Positions 20,295 to 31,749 of a stretch of 64,000 nt of DNA are shown here, piece after piece (position 1 is the stretch's first letter; every line of letters starts with the position of its first letter). The position numbers were made by a program, and so were the translations under genes. Location of the stretch: positions 310,001 through 374,000 of the forward strand of contig LNKV01000019.1 in NCBI GenBank assembly GCA_001465935.1, in the 5' to 3' direction. The DNA comes from Clarireedia homoeocarpa (lineage: Eukaryota > Ascomycota > Leotiomycetes > Helotiales > Rutstroemiaceae). Under the pieces are notes generated by a model. That model worked only from the letters and a program-made list of their open reading frames with translations. It was not told where the DNA came from and did not search any database.

Positions 20295-22126
20295 TGCAGA
20301 AGCTCTGAAGAAAATTGAGACTTCTCAACAGGAAGGCTTTACACTAGTAAAATATATCAATATGCAGATATGCCACATCACAAGAGTTCTGCCTCGTCAC
20401 CAACGGTTTTCCCAATTTCGACACATGCTTGCAATGCAGTAAGCACTAAGCTGCGCACTATAGGGATTGGTATCACTCAGCCTCTCGGATCATTTGCTCT
20501 GGTCCCACAAGAAATGCGTGTAAGACATGTGGATAACACGTGGCACCCATGTGTTCATCTTGCTTTCCACATATTAGAAAAGGAAAAATTGAAGGATCTG
20601 CCGCACGGTAAGGCTCAAGGACGACAATGTTAATGCGGTGAAGCACGGCACTGGATTTCGTTCGTTAGAGCGTCCCGTGCCAAGGAGTGTCTTTGGTCAT
20701 CCCATGCATAAGTGCGGCGTAACATTCTGTGCCTCGCCAGGAAAACTTTTACTTCCATGCCTCTATCATAATCGGATTTGCTAAATGGCTCATGCTCATG
20801 TTGCACAGCGCAGATTTGGCCAGTGGGAGATAATCTGACGTTTGAAAGCACGACGCTTTTCCCGAAGCTAATGCAATATGCTTGGAAATTATTGTCGCTG
20901 ATTATTTTCGATGCTACATCAGGGGTGAGAACGTAGGACAAGGATCAGAATTACCGTAGCACTGCGCTTGTTGATTAAAAGGAGCAAACGCAGGACGCCG
21001 AAATCGTGTCCGCGCCGCGCGACGACTAGACTATAGCTCTTGAGGCATGGCATAGGCATATTAGACGAACAGAACTGGTAGAATAAGGTTTAATCGACTA
21101 GAAGAGTAAACAGATGAATATATATTTTACTTCACTCATGGTTTGGATGGAGTATAACTAAGGAAGAGGAGAACAAGAAGATAAGAAGCATATGCGTGAC
21201 TGTCATAAGAGGATCACCAACCTGCAATGCAACTACTCCAAGGAGAAAGGGTTGCGCTCAGATGGATATGCGCAAAAGTGCGTGTCCTTCCCCTGATCTA
21301 GGATATCTCGCCCCATTAGTACATTGGTGGGCTGACACACCGAACATCTTTCCTTTCATGGGAATGAAGGTAACTCTAAAGCATCCGATGCTGGGTTAGA
21401 TCTTTTGAAGAAACTAGCATGTTTGGGGTGAGATCAGCCGCTCTGGAGAGCAGTTTTCTTACAGGCACTTCGGAATATTGCATGTGTGCATAAAGTATGA
21501 AATATATTGGAGATCCCACAGATCCATGTTGACGAATATGGTGTTCACATCCTAAGAGAAGAATGCGTTTGCCAGGGTCCGGCTTCGGTGAGCAGGAAGC
21601 CGGTAAGGTTTATTGATCGGCAGCTGAAAGAGCATGGGCCAGTGAGTAGATCTGAATTCGAAACGGGAGGAGCGGTCAATGAGACGCCTTCTAAGTGCAT
21701 GGAATTTGAGAGAGACTTTTACTGACCTAGATGCTTGACTTGGTGTTTGGATTTCTCATGCTTGATATCTTGAACACCAGTTAGAAAGTCGAACTGGGGT
21801 TGGCCTGCGAAAATGTTTCGAAAATGGATGTGGCGGGCATGTGAAAGAAGAAGGCCGATTGTTGACTGGGTGGAATGAAGACGGGAATAATGAAGCTAGC
21901 TATGGTGAGAAAAAGCGAAATTTACGTGACTCCGATCAAGCACCTGACCGAGCAAAGTCTTCCATGCAATTCATTAACCATATATTGCCAGCGCCCCTGT
22001 CAAACTGCAGTCTTCTCCCCAAACTGTTTTGTGAAGCAAATGCAAGCTTAGCATGATCCCTCACAGCTTACTTCGCTAAGATGATCGACATCCGACGATG
22101 ACAGGTATCTCACGGCTCTAATGGTT
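20295..22126. other. 1.8-kb intergenic region, no supported gene
   Basis: It holds the promoter of the 2EXR gene on its left and the 3' flank of the methyltransferase gene on its right. Open frames of 60-103 codons on both strands (for example 20630-20941 minus) have no recognisable domains and no good splice extension. Confidence 0.45.
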
Positions 22127-23358
22127 TCATTCATTGCTGACTACCAAGCGTCGCAGTCCCATCAGACCCATCCACACAGCTTCCTCTGTTCGAATTGTCC
22201 TGCTCCCTTGACCAGGGCATATGTTTACCCATCTGTCGAAAACATCTTTTGCTTCGACCACCCCCAGCTTTTGAAGCTCTTCGTCGTGTTTCACAGCAAC
22301 TTCCAAGCCTGCGACGCCCCCGAATACCACAAGAAGATGCTTGAACTTGCCAACTTTCTGTTCTTCATTGCCAGTGTACAAGTCCTCCACAGAGATCCCT
22401 CTTTCAGATGTGCCGATTGTGATATCATATCCTCCTTCGTATCCACATTCGGTAAAGACGTCACTCAGCGACTCGGCTCTTCTAACATTGTATCCCCAGT
22501 AATAACCCCCTTCCTCGCGCGGTCCGTCCGGACTCACAGCTTCAGCCATGATCACGTCTTGTGTTGTATCATTAGAAGCTCTCTCTGCCCCTGCGTCGAA
22601 TCGTAAGGTGACTCTATTATTCTCCGGTATCTGTTCCTCCACAGTCACCGGTATCCTCAACCCAGCTTCCACAAAAGTTCCATGTTTATCTGCACCCGGT
22701 AATGTAACACCTTCCCTATAGATACACCATTCCTCCGACCGTAAATGGTGCGGCAGATCAAGACTTGGTAGCGTGCCTGCAGTTCTCAGATTTGGGTGAA
22801 GAGGGAAAAGATGTTTTCTTAGATTGGGGGGCGTTTCGAGGTAGCTGAGTAGATGCACCAGGAAATGATCTGGGTCGGAGCTTCCGGTATATTCGTCTTG
22901 GGCAGCATCCTGTTGATGACCATGAGAATGGGTGCGGTGATGGTGACGTTTGGAGGGATGAGCATTGCCATCCGAGAAGATCACGACTTCGTCGACGCAG
23001 AATACTGAGAGGGCGCGGGCAATGTGACCGGCCATTGAGGTGCGCAGGTCATGGCTCTGGGCGCTAAAGATAGTTAGCCCATGTTCCCGCTCGTTATGAT
23101 ATGGAACTGACACACTTTGCAATGATGCTCCCGGGCAGCGCAACACTGACGGTCCAATCTCTACCCTTCGTTGGCCGAAATACAGCTGTAGGTTTTGACG
23201 TATCTACCGTAGCTGATCCATTCGGAGTTTGGCCATTGGGAACCGCTTTTGCATCGGCTTGACGTTTGCGTTTCTGATTATGATAGATAAGCAAGAGCTC
23301 AAAGCAATTTAATACCAAAGAATATCCATACCTTCGCATTGGTTTCACCTCTACCCAT
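22127..23358 (-). CDS. SPOUT-fold RNA methyltransferase, C9orf114/SPOUT1 family
   Basis: Three exons on the minus strand: 23332-23358 (MGRGETNAK), 23116-23273 and 22127-23063. The total is 373 residues, with both introns GT-AG. The N-terminus is basic (KKRKRQ, possible nuclear signal). Then comes RDWTVSVALPGSIIANAQS, the conserved start of the DUF171/SPOUT-MTase family (PF02598). Next are an A-G-xIARALSVFCVDEVVIF strand-helix, an insert rich in His (residues about 100-125), and the conserved PPNLRKHLFP-HPNLR-AG block. A central EAGLRIPV barrel segment and the C-terminal GGVAGLEVAVKHDEEL trefoil-knot region follow. Family members are putative SAM-dependent rRNA methyltransferases (yeast Ygr283c/Ymr310c relatives). 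The gene is divergent from a thioredoxin gene. Confidence 0.88.
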
Positions 23359-23600
23359 TTTTGTGATGATTTGGAAGCTTCAAATGAATTCAGAAAGAAA
23401 TTATAGGCGGTCAAAATAGTATGTTGGCAGAATAAAGCTCATATGGCCCGTGCGCCGAGATAAAGAGGCACGAGAGGGACCAGATCTCCGCATCATCCCA
23501 TCTCGCAAGCTTCACTTGATCCACAATCCACAAGCAGTCGCAAATCAACCAGGGAAATCAATCTCCAAACTTCATAAATCACCAATACACAGCCAGCAAC
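23359..23600. promoter_or_regulatory. Divergent promoter between the SPOUT methyltransferase and thioredoxin genes
   Basis: 242 bases separate the two opposed ATGs (23358 minus, 23601 plus), so the promoters overlap or are shared. No defined element was recognised. Confidence 0.55.
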
Positions 23601-24359
23601 ATGTCTACTTCCGTTCACATAGAGTCTCCTATGCAATTTAGCAAGCTGCTGGGCTCTTCAACAATTGTCGTATCGGATTGTAAGCTTGCCCTTTCTTCGA
23701 GCTCCCGCCACGCTGTCGCAAGTTACTGACCTACACCTCGCACAGTCTACGCGGATTGGTGCGGACCATGCAAGGCTATTGCTCCAACCTACGAATCTTT
23801 AGCTGCGAAGCACTCGAAGCCTAATCGTGTTACTTTCACAAAAATAAATGTCGACAATCAACAGTCTATTGCTCAACGATATGGAGTTAGAGCGTAAGCA
23901 GATTTACTCGCATATGTTGCCACTTACTTACGTAGTTTGTTCAGAATGCCAACCTTCCTCATCTTCAAATCCGGCACAGTGATCGAAACCATACAAGGCG
24001 CAGATGCTCGCAGACTCACGACCGCCATCGAGAACGCTGTGAAGCTTGCTGGTGCCGCCAAACCCGCTTATTCCTCCACAGGCCGCACACTGGGCGGATC
24101 GTCACCCTCGACTGCATCAACTATTACGAGGGGCTTCAGTTTCGAGAGGTTCATGCGCGATGTTATCGCTTTTTTTGGACTATACTTTTATTCTTTATTC
24201 ACGTTCGACGCATACACAGCCGCGGAGAATTCGCCATTCAATGTGAACAGACAGGTGGTAAACCCTAGTACAGGAAGAACAGTTGCGGGACGATCCGGTG
24301 CTGCTACACAGGTCGGAAGGAAGCTAGGGACGATTGCGGACATTACGGGCGGGAGTTGA
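23601..24359 (+). CDS. Thioredoxin with a C-terminal membrane-anchored extension
   Basis: Three exons (23601-23679, 23746-23893, 23945-24359) give 213 residues. Residues 1-110 form a thioredoxin fold with the redox site WCGPC at 31-35 and the cis-proline at 78 (AMPTF). The protein reduces disulfides, presumably with thioredoxin reductase. After the fold comes a Ser/Thr/Gly-rich linker. A hydrophobic segment at about 148-163 (IAFFGLYFYSLFTF) can span a membrane, and a polar tail of about 50 residues follows. Classical cytosolic thioredoxins stop near residue 110, so the extension makes this a tail-anchored or membrane-associated form. No N-terminal signal peptide is present. Confidence 0.9.
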
Positions 24360-24797
24360 GTGCTTTTAGGATGATTCTATACATTATTTAATTTAGCGCC
24401 AAGGTTATGGCGTATATGATTATTCTAGATCGCATTGTGCAACAACCTGCTGGCCGCAGTTGCTACTTAGAACACTTTGATACCTATTTCATGGAGAAGC
24501 GGAGGACTGCTGTCGACTGTTTGGTTGATTTGTTTATTTGTTCATGTGCCGCTATGTTGAGCTCAGCTGCATATTGTTTGAATTGAAAAGTAAGTTATAT
24601 AGCGACAGCCAACACGTCCTCTTCGAATTATCTGCACATTCTTGGGTATACATCTTTCTTTATGCAAGTTGCCATGGCTGTATCTTATACTCCACGACAG
24701 GCACAAACAAGGTGCGGCAGATTCAATGTTTCGTTTTGATATATTGATGTGAGTAATAAGTAATCGATCTCTGTGGATGATCAGGTGCTCCGCCTAT
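24360..24797. other. Convergent intergenic spacer
   Basis: 438 bases between the 3' ends of the thioredoxin and aldo/keto reductase genes. No gene or repeat was recognised. Confidence 0.5.
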
Positions 24798-25859
24798 CTA
24801 TGAGAACCCGAGAGTGTTCTTTGGTAGGTATAGAGCATCGATGCTCTCTATCTCTTCTTTACTGAGCTCGAAGTTCACAGCCTCCACTGCTTCTTGGACT
24901 CTCTCGATCTTGGACATGCCAATAATCGGTGAAGTTACGAACTCCTTGCTCAAGCTCCAGGCAATCGCCACAACCGCCATGCTAACTCCTCTCTTCTTTG
25001 CAATCTCTTCAATCCTCTCATTGATCTTGGCATCTACATCTGTTATATCGGCCCCCATCAACTTTCCATTCATCGCAGCACCTCTCTCACTTTCTAAAAA
25101 TGCAGAATGAGGTCTAGCCAAGAATCCCATAGCGACTGGACTCCACGGAATCATGCCCATACCAAACTTCTTCAAACTCGGCACCATCTCCTTCTCCTCT
25201 TCCCTGTACATCGCATTATGCAGATTTTGCATACTGATGAACTCGGTCCAGCCATTCATTCGGGCCGTGTACTGCATCTCCAACAATTGATGTGCCCACA
25301 TGCTCGAGGCACCAATGTACCTCACTTTCCCAGTCTGCACAATATCGTGCAAAGCCTTCATCGTCTCTTTGATCGGAGTATTTTTATCAAACCGATGAAT
25401 CTGCAACAAGTCGATATATTCCAAGCCCAAACGCTTCAAACTCGCATCAACACTATCAAAGATGTGTTTCCGACTCAACCCATCACAGTTAGCATATCCG
25501 TTTGCATCTTTTTCCTCCCGAGTCATGCTAAAAGCATCTTCCCATCCATCTGCAGTCTTCTTTCCCAGCACGCCGAAGACCTTCGTCGCAATGACGAGAT
25601 TCTCACGTGGTAACTTGTATTCGCGAATAGCTTTTCCGAGAATCTGTTCAGAGACTCCGTTACTGTAGTTGTTGGATGTATCGAAGAAGTTCATACCAGC
25701 CTTGAAACAGGCTTCGATTACGGGGAGCGCATCCGCTTCTTCGAGACACCATTTGAGGCGTTTAAAGCTGCGGTCGCCGAAGGACATACATCCGACGCAG
25801 ATGCGAGAGACTCTGAGACCGGAGTCGCCAAGGTTGACGTATTTCATTTGGTGTGGCAT
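24798..25859 (-). CDS. Aldo/keto reductase family oxidoreductase
   Basis: A single exon of 353 residues covering a full (beta/alpha)8 aldo/keto reductase domain. The catalytic tetrad is visible: Asp60 (FFDTSNNYS), Tyr65, Lys93 (ATKVFG) and His155 (LLQIHRFD). The NADPH-binding end includes the 'MGFLARP' and late 'SPIIGMSKIERVQEAVEAV' elements. The sequence is closest in feel to fungal versiconal-hemiacetal-acetate-reductase-like and YakC/Tas-type members, which reduce aldehydes or ketones with NADPH. Its substrate is unknown and no cluster of biosynthetic genes surrounds it. No targeting signal is seen. Confidence 0.92.
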   Translation of the reverse strand: MPHQMKYVNLGDSGLRVSRICVGCMSFGDRSFKRLKWCLEEADALPVIEACFKAGMNFFDTSNNYSNGVSEQILGKAIREYKLPRENLVIATKVFGVLGKKTADGWEDAFSMTREEKDANGYANCDGLSRKHIFDSVDASLKRLGLEYIDLLQIHRFDKNTPIKETMKALHDIVQTGKVRYIGASSMWAHQLLEMQYTARMNGWTEFISMQNLHNAMYREEEKEMVPSLKKFGMGMIPWSPVAMGFLARPHSAFLESERGAAMNGKLMGADITDVDAKINERIEEIAKKRGVSMAVVAIAWSLSKEFVTSPIIGMSKIERVQEAVEAVNFELSKEEIESIDALYLPKNTLGFS

Positions 25860-26874
25860 TCTGATTTATCTCCGGCTTTCAGGCTGTTGAAAAAGTAGAG
25901 GGGAGAGGTTTGGTTGATGGGATGAATTGAGTTTGGGAGGCGAAAGACTACATTCTTATATACATTTAGAGACCCGGTCATTCTGCCTACTTCATAGGGA
26001 GATCTTCTACGGTCATAAAGCGGAGATTAGGACTAACTCCTGCAATGGGAATTCTGCCTCCTCCAACAAAATGCACTGGTAGCAAGTAGTGCGGGGTAAT
26101 TGGGCCCCTTTTACGGACCGCACCCTATTGAGATAAGCTAGTGAAGGACGGGATACCCGCGACGTGGCTAAAGGATTCCTTCAATGATCTTCGACGAACT
26201 TGATTGGGAAAAACATTGATGCTGACAAATGTTGAAGCTGTGAGGTGCTGACATTATGACATCTCCACGGCTGACCAACTCGTCGTCGTTACCTTAAACG
26301 GCTCGGGCTCGCAGCAGCTTTATTGAGCGCTGGCCAATTTATCCTGGTGCGGGGGGCGGGGGCGGGGGCGTAGATGGCTAATGCCTCGACGATGGGATCA
26401 TCACACAAGATTGTCGTCGTCTAGAAGAAATAACGAGGCCTCACTTGTCATTACGTCATTTATTATGCAGCAGTTGCAAGGTTCCGAGTGGAATTCTCAA
26501 ATACAGATATGAAATGGTAGTACAAAAACGAGCACCGTTCGACCATGATTAATCCTTTGCAACGTCCTCCTAATCGCAATCAAAGACACGAAACCGACAC
26601 ATATCATTTTTTTTTTTAAAAAAAAGGGAGCAAGCAGAGTACAACCATGAAACCCAAAATAACAAGTACATCCCGGGCATTCTGGAGAAGAAAGGAAACA
26701 AAACGTCTATACTTGTACACGTATCTGCAAGGAAATTTAACCTCCAACAGCCAACAGATTCGTAGCCAGCAGCAAGCGCGTGTGATGCAAAGATATTCAA
26801 ATCTCCACCCCCGCCATGCTCTTGTTCAAATCTAGCTCGGTATCGCTGAAAGTCGTCGACTAACAGATCTGTGT
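25860..26874. other. Intergenic region upstream of the aldo/keto reductase
   Basis: This is the promoter of the minus-strand reductase and the 3' flank of the coiled-coil gene. It contains a G/C-rich GGGGGCGGGGGCGGGGGCG-like stretch near 26350-26370 and a T12/A8 block near 26608-26628. No coding signal was found. Confidence 0.5.
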
Positions 26875-27840
26875 CTAGGTTGTCGAGCTGGAGGCGGTCT
26901 CGTAACTGCTGGGTGTGTAAATAATTTCGCTATCGCTCTCTGTCTCATCACATCCACGGTTGTATTTGCCATTTAGGTTCGCAGAAGTATCTAGCTTGGA
27001 ACTCCCATACTCAGGACTATCGGCATTACCAGAGGAGCTTTCGGGCTTACTGCCAGACTCGCCAGAGCTTGTAGATGAAGGAGTCATATCCGCTCGCTGA
27101 TCCGAGCAAGAGTCTGTTGCATTTTTGATTTCGGTCTTTCTCGAATTGGCTAACTCTGTCAGCTGGTCTGCCCATTGGTTCTGCTCCTGAGCAAACTTAG
27201 CTTTCAGATCTGTGAGTTCCTGCTCGTGGCTCTCGATCTGATCGCTCAGCTGAATCCTCGCTTGTTCCAGAAGTCTCTTGTACTTATTCAACGTTACGCG
27301 CAGTTTCCCCTTCTCTGACTTGATTTTGATCTTCAATTCCTTGATCTCCTCCTTAAAATCCGCACGCTCTTTCTTTGCTTCTTCCTTTTTCTTCTGGTAA
27401 ATATTCTTCTTGGTCTCAATTCTGGCTTTCAGGCTTTGAACCTTCTCCTTTAATGTGGTTTTACTTGTTTCGAGAGTAGCCACTCTGGCTTCAGCTTTCT
27501 TCGACCGCGAAAGTAGCTTGTCCACCTCCTCCTCTTTTTCGTTCGCATGAGTCAGAATCACGAGATCCAAACCAGGTCGCCATGCATCCATCAATGCAGT
27601 TTGTCGATGAGGGTGAACCTGACAGCTTTTACACAAACAAAGCCTAGCCAGGTCTTCGAGTGCTTTAAATGCTTCGTATGGTGGTTCGCGCTCCACCGAA
27701 CGGAGCTTGTAGTATAACTTTGACCATTGATTCTTATCAATGACCTTGAAACATGAGGCGTGAAGGCATGCGATGGGGATTGAAAGTTTTCGGGAATTGG
27801 CGCCAAAGCAATCAAAAGCGTCCCATTCTGCACGTGCCAT
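26875..27840 (-). CDS. Hypothetical coiled-coil protein with a Cys/His-rich N-terminus
   Basis: A single exon of 321 residues. Residues 1-80 contain a set of Cys and His residues (C11, C25, C30, then a CLCKSC cluster and HPHR near 68-78), suggesting a small metal-binding or RING-like module, although the spacing matches none I know. Residues about 98-235 are a long uninterrupted coiled coil rich in K, E, L and Q. The C-terminal 85 residues are Ser/Thr/Glu-rich and disordered. I do not recognise a family. A scaffold or lineage-specific role is possible but unproven. Confidence 0.6.
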   Translation of the reverse strand: MARAEWDAFDCFGANSRKLSIPIACLHASCFKVIDKNQWSKLYYKLRSVEREPPYEAFKALEDLARLCLCKSCQVHPHRQTALMDAWRPGLDLVILTHANEKEEEVDKLLSRSKKAEARVATLETSKTTLKEKVQSLKARIETKKNIYQKKKEEAKKERADFKEEIKELKIKIKSEKGKLRVTLNKYKRLLEQARIQLSDQIESHEQELTDLKAKFAQEQNQWADQLTELANSRKTEIKNATDSCSDQRADMTPSSTSSGESGSKPESSSGNADSPEYGSSKLDTSANLNGKYNRGCDETESDSEIIYTPSSYETASSSTT

Positions 27841-28739
27841 CGTTCATCTGGTGATTGCGAGCAGTCGATTATCTGATTCCTTGTGCTAGAGACATATGCC
27901 GAAGATAACACGGGCGTTCTTAACATTCTTCGGAGGCATTCTTCTCCATATAAAAAAGGTCATGTTTGCTAATTGCAATAGGAAACACCAACAGGAGTAG
28001 ATGCACCTCGTGACACATGTTTTACTTTAAGTGTTACACGACAAAGCTGAGCAGCAAGTCCGGAGCGATATTCCACGGGTGTGGTACTTGATAAGGGTGT
28101 TGACAAACTCGATGGTCGCAAGACAGGCCAAACGGAGCTGTGGGCTGCTTTTTCGACCTGCAACGACAGCCAAAGAAACATTTCGACAAAAAGATTTCAG
28201 AAACTTTCAGGAGCAAAAGCGGGAACTCCTGCATGTTTCGTATTTTGTCAAAATGTACTGGGGGCTGGGAGCATGGGGGATCATTTAATGTTGCTGTTAT
28301 ATTACAAGCATTTGACCAAATCTAGGGGATTACTTACTACCACCAAGTATTCTATCTATTATGCTGCGATTGGAGATTCTATTATCCCCCAACAGGAGGT
28401 TATGTTCTTTGATATATATTACCATAGGCTTGTAAATTTGTTTCATATGGAGTAAGTAAATGAGTGAGTGAGTGACAGTTCTTGATTCACTTCATTGTTA
28501 TTATTATTGTATTTTCGTATCAGGAAATAAGACTAGTAATGACTACTTGGTTCTGCTAATGGTAGTCTTATATTAGATAACACAGTAGCGGACTAGAGTG
28601 CTCCGTGTATGGAACAACGTCCCGAAACTGATATGATATGATATGCCTCACAAGCATTCTCTAGCTCCGAATCGAAGACACCAGACAATCAGACAGACAA
28701 TAGAATCTCCATTCACTCCTCATCCTCATCCCTCATTCT
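27841..28739. other. Intergenic region between coiled-coil gene and GPCR gene
   Basis: This holds the promoter of the coiled-coil gene and the 3' flank of the GPCR gene. A GAGTGAGTGAGTGA run is near 28463. Overlapping 60-124-codon frames at 28031-28455 look like chance. Confidence 0.45.
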
Positions 28740-30053
28740 TTATTTACTAGAAACACTCTCCAATCTCTGACTCCCTGTCCCCATCCCCCCTTTCACCTTC
28801 GAAAGCCTCCCCCTCACCACCCCCCTATCTTTTTCCCCATCCCTCCACCACCTCCTTGCACCCATCCACAACCCAGCACAAGCACTCCTCGAAGTTATCA
28901 CCCAAACTACCGTATTCAAAAACCCCTGCAGCGAAAACGCCAAACTGGCTGCATAATTCAGCGGGAAATTAACACCCCTATCACCATCACCGCGCCGCGC
29001 AACCTGCCACACGCGGTTAACACTCGCCGGCACCCAGGTAATGATCATAGCGAAGAAGAACAAGATCGCCACGCGAGCGTACAGCCAGGCGTCAGCGTTG
29101 GGTTCCGCCTTCGCGATACCACGGGAGATACTTCGCATGTGGAGGGGGTTTGGTGGGGAGGGGAAGGGATAGGAGAAAGTAGGAGGATGAGGGGCAGAAG
29201 AGGAGATGTTGATTGTGTAAGGATTGGTGGAAGTGGGATTAGAGGAAGAGGATGAAGGGGGGAGACCGTTGGGTGCGGTGGATTGGAGGTTAGTACGGGA
29301 TTCGTATGTGATTTCGACTTCGGTTATGACTGTATTGGCGAAGGGGGATTCGTTGAGCGGGTTGAGGAAGCCGTTGAGGTGTTCGCGTTTAGACCAGATG
29401 ACGCGACCGGCCATAAAGTAGACGATAGAGGCAAAAATAATTGAGATCCTTAGGGTGTGTTAGTAGCTAGGGTGAGGTGAACTGAGAATGTCTAGATATA
29501 TGATTGCTTACCAGACGATTCCATATAAGAAGACAATCCGCATCCAATCCCATCTTTCTGTAATCCAACACCAAATGATTGCAGGACCGTAGACGTGCCC
29601 AAGCTCTTTTGTCGAAATAAATAGGAATACCAACGCTGGCACAAAAGATAATCCATAGCAAGAAAGCAGATACCACACGTCCAATCTCCTTAATTGATCC
29701 GTTGTGTAACCACGAAAAAAGACCAGATAAACATTAGTAGCCATACAGAACGACCAGTAACAATCCACACCACGAAACATCTGTACCAAAAACCCTTGAA
29801 ACTGACATAATCCCGAGACCGGTCCCGTCGTCGACGTCGGAGTCGAAGCCGGACCTAGTTCTGATATCAAGCAGGAAACACTGGCACCTAAATTGCCCCA
29901 CGAAGCGAAGAATATGAGTCTGTTAATAGGTTTGTTAAAGGAGCGAGAGAAGAAAAAAGTCCCGATGATGAAAAGTGTGCCAATGATAGAAAAGGCTGAA
30001 GTAACCCTCTCGGAAGTGTCGAGTATTTGGATCTGGTTAACCGTCAGAGACAT
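28740..30053 (-). CDS. cAMP-receptor-like G protein-coupled receptor (Git3 / Dicty_CAR type)
   Basis: Two exons on the minus strand, 29512-30053 and 28740-29448, give 416 residues across a 63-base intron. Seven hydrophobic segments are visible. Five are in exon 1, including FSIIGTLFIIGTFFF, INRLIFFASWGNLGASVSCL, the W-S-FCMATNVYLVFF helix and LSCYGLSFVPALVFLF. The last two, in exon 2, are ARVAILFFFAMIITWVPASV and YAASLAFSLQGFLNTVVWVI. A long Ser/Thr/Pro-rich third cytoplasmic loop separates helices 5 and 6. This layout fits fungal GPR1-3 cAMP-receptor-like GPCRs, which are thought to couple to heterotrimeric G proteins in nutrient or development signalling. The ligand is unknown. Confidence 0.83.
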
Positions 30054-30855
30054 TCTTGCGCACGCTCTCTGTTAATAGCCAAAGAGTTCGAACGACGACT
30101 TCGTTCAATTCATTTGATCAGAAACTCCAAATAAGGTGCATAGAAAAGAGTGTCGAATGAGTGGATAACAAATGACGACTGCGTGTAGTCTTCTCATAGT
30201 GCGAGCAAAAGAACAGCAAGTCCATTAAGTTGTTCGATAAAAAGATATCCAAGAACATCATCGTGTAGACCAGGGAGTATTGCAAGGGGTCAGAGAGAAT
30301 TTCTACACGCAGAAATAGAATGCAACATATGGTGGGATTTTTGCGCGGGAATGTAACCCTAACCATGAAGTTGTGCGGTGCAGCAAGCTCGTTCATTTCT
30401 GAAGGATTTTTGGGGGTAGCAACAACGACCCTCCTTTGTAAATAATAGACTTAGTCTGGGGAAATCCTCTCCTTTCGATTGTCGTCGACATCATCGTTTC
30501 TGATGCTGTAAAAGAAGAGGCAGAGGTAGGATTGTTTTAAGCTGCTGAACCATTGGAAAACTTTCACCGTACATCACTTCGCTGACAGGGCAGAAAATTG
30601 GCGAGGCCTGGGGTAACACAACCAATTTCTAGAAGTCAGATCATAGCCCCCAAAAAGCAAGTAAATAACGACGTCGTAAGCCACTGCGTCTGAGCGGCGT
30701 AATGCCTCGACTGATCCATTCATTGTTGTTTTGATTGTAAAGACGAGCTACGCCGCTCTCGTAGGCATACATGTGAAGCTGTGCCTTTCATCTGCATCTT
30801 AATTTCTGTCCAACGGTGTTATCCCAAAACTTACAAGTGTGGTTGTACAGAATAG

Positions 30856-30874
30856 TTCTCCCAATTTGGGAGAA
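30856..30874. repeat. Perfect 8-bp inverted repeat with 3-base loop
   Basis: TTCTCCCA and TGGGAGAA flank ATT. It lies 0.8 kb upstream of the GPCR start codon, in the gene-poor stretch. It could be a dimeric factor site or a chance palindrome. Confidence 0.6.
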
Positions 30875-31347
30875 TGCATAACCAACAACGAAGGATTGCG
30901 ATCCATGCTTAAGGGGCAAGATCAGAGATCAGAAAAAAGAGAAAAAAAAAAAAAAAGAATAGTCTAGCCACAGGAAGACAATGAAAGGTATTTCGATTAT
31001 CTACTGCCGGTGCCGCGTTTATGCTTCCATTGAACCACTTCACTTGGCCAGGATCATGCTATCAGAGGGTTCGAAGAAACACCGTTGGGGGCGGTCGCGC
31101 CGCATGTTGCGCCGTCAGAAAGCATTCCTATGAGGTGAACTGACGTCGAATACGTTGAAGGTAATGAACGGTTGACCCGAGATTTGCAGAGTACTGAATT
31201 GAGAAATAAGAAGATCTTCATCCCCTGGGGCCTCATGTGTCCCGAGAAATTCAAAATCGGGATCAGCGTCGATACAGCGAAACGCCAACAACAAGTGATT
31301 TCAGAGTAACGTTAACAGAAACGGAGACCCTGAGATTGTAGTAAAAT

Positions 31348-31749
31348 ATGTTTGCGAAACTTTCGGTTCTACTATTTCCACATCGCTTTGCCTCATGCGT
31401 TGGCCATTTCCGGAGGTATAACTCAACGGAACCTCCGCTCTTCTCGAGCCTGACCAATTCGTGCACTCAACTTCTCGACCCTGCCGATGAACTGAGGAGC
31501 ATCTCATCATTGAGTACTAGAGTACCATCTGCTTGCTCTTCCTCGTTGACGCTGCACGCCGCAGCTTCGCGCTCTATGTCTAGCAGTTTGGTAGGCAACG
31601 GAAGTAAGACAAGTGAAGGCAGACATTGGCCTCAAGATCCATGGAGAGGAGGATTTGGAGCACAAGTGAATCATTGGGAAAGAGATCCCTGGAGAGGCGG
31701 ATTTGGGCCGAGTATTGGATGGGACGTGAACCCAGGCTGTGGAATGTGA
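31348..31749 (+). CDS. Doubtful small ORF with a duplicated DPWRGGFG motif
   Basis: An uninterrupted frame of 133 codons lies in an otherwise gene-free region. Its N-terminus (MFAKLSVLLFPHRFASCVGH) is basic and could be a mitochondrial or secretory leader. The C-terminal third contains DPWRGGFG twice, 16 residues apart, in similar contexts (WPQDPWRGGFG and WERDPWRGGFG). I know of no family with this arrangement. Codon evidence is weak, so this may be a real orphan or an accidental frame across a local duplication. Confidence 0.25.
   Translation: MFAKLSVLLFPHRFASCVGHFRRYNSTEPPLFSSLTNSCTQLLDPADELRSISSLSTRVPSACSSSLTLHAAASRSMSSSLVGNGSKTSEGRHWPQDPWRGGFGAQVNHWERDPWRGGFGPSIGWDVNPGCGM

Noticed and set aside
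20630..20941. 103-codon minus frame as a gene
   Set aside because: No domain, no splice extension, no start context; probably chance.
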